From: JAVBOO01 sp031550435
GTDB lineage: Bacteria; Bacillota; Clostridia; Lachnospirales; WRAX01
Length of the DNA stretch: 22,067 nucleotides
Reading direction: 5' to 3'
NCBI GenBank assembly: GCA_031550435.1
Contig: JAVBOO010000041.1
Coordinates: 1 to 22,067, forward strand
Below are positions 21,790 to 22,067 of this stretch, in pieces (the first letter of the stretch is position 1; the number at the start of each line of letters is the position of its first letter). A model generated the notes under the pieces. It was not told where the DNA came from. It worked only from the letters and a program-made list of their open reading frames with translations, and searched no databases. Both the position numbers and the translations under genes were made by a program.

Positions 21790-22067
21790 TAGCATTCCAA
21801 AAGGCAAAAGTACAGAGCTTCATTTTGCCGTATCGCTTTGGCTTTTCCAACTGATAATCCGTCAGAATCCGATTGTTCACCCTTTCGGAAGCAGTACGCA
21901 ATTTATAGGTTTCCCGCCACTCCACTGAATCACGAGGCACGGGAGTAAGCAGGCGTAAGTCTGATGCAAGGCGCAAATAGACGGTTTTACCATACTTGGA
22001 TTTGTTGCAATTATAGAAGTAAGGGCAGGACTTAATCTTGCCGGTCATGGCAGGACAACGGTACTTA
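21790..22067 (-). pseudogene. Interrupted DDE transposase, C-terminal region (runs off the window)
   Basis: The minus-strand frame is open through the right edge and encodes KYRCPAMTGKIKSCPYFYNC and further on YKLRTASERVNNRILTDYQL, ending FAFWNA at the IS630 junction. The Cys pattern and the SERVNNRI segment are typical of the C-terminal end of large DDE_Tnp_1 transposases of IS4/IS1182-like type common in Clostridia; the exact family is not certain. The gene is split by IS630, and its last 22 residues are found at 20829-20893. Its N-terminal part is outside the window. Confidence 0.75.

Noticed and set aside
1..22067. CRISPR arrays, tRNA, rRNA or prophage genes
   Set aside because: No regularly spaced short direct repeats, cloverleaf-like or rRNA-like sequence, or phage structural genes were seen by eye.

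Overview
The window looks like a chromosomal segment of a Gram-positive, spore-forming type of Clostridia (Eubacteriales/Oscillospirales-like), probably an uncultured lineage. The support is indirect: strong AGGAGG-type ribosome binding sites and sigma-A promoters, Firmicute-type Pho boxes, a VanW lipoprotein, NlpC/P60 and SpoIID-like wall proteins, a YesN-type AraC response regulator, paired short ChrA proteins, copper-amine-oxidase-like N1 domains, and moderately low G+C. No rRNA, tRNA or CRISPR array was seen.

Layout. 1-2555: an AI-2E-family membrane protein overlapping a CPBP intramembrane protease. 2736-3957 (minus): a B-box/TM2 membrane protein and a VanW lipoprotein. 4180-5322 (plus): a secreted SH3b-NlpC/P60 hydrolase with a clear sigma-A promoter. 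5645-6934 (minus): a protein with a CnaB-like domain, a SpoIID-like domain and a PG_binding_1 domain. 7030-13682 (minus): a complete phosphate regulon, pstS-pstC-pstA-pstB-phoU-phoB-phoR, preceded by an array of 11-bp-spaced TTTACA Pho boxes. 14073-17988 (plus): a membrane-anchored D-aminoacylase-like amidohydrolase lacking several metal ligands, an atypical YesN/AraC response regulator and a small two-helix membrane protein. 18066-19204: a ChrA pair. 19585-20709: a secreted HtrA-like protease. 20829-22067: an IS630 element inserted cleanly into an older DDE transposase gene that runs off the right end.

How the genes work together. In the Pho block, PhoR and PhoB would sense phosphate limitation through PstSCAB and PhoU and activate pstS from the Pho boxes. 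The genes are tightly coupled: pstC/pstA overlap by ATGA, pstA/pstB by TTGA and phoB/phoR by one base, with gaps of 1 bp (pstB-phoU) and 11 bp (phoU-phoB). The exception is a 269-bp pstS-pstC gap that contains a repeat. The 14073-17988 block looks like one operon coupling an extracellular pseudo-amidohydrolase to a regulator; this is inference.

The least explained signal is a dispersed 166-bp repeat. There are two full-length copies, at 5327-5492 (minus) and 19212-19377 (plus), and a half copy at 12574-12650 inside the pst operon. Full copies fold into three successive hairpins; the central loop is the most diverged part, and several stem differences keep G-U pairing on one strand only. That suggests a structured RNA or a MITE-like element.
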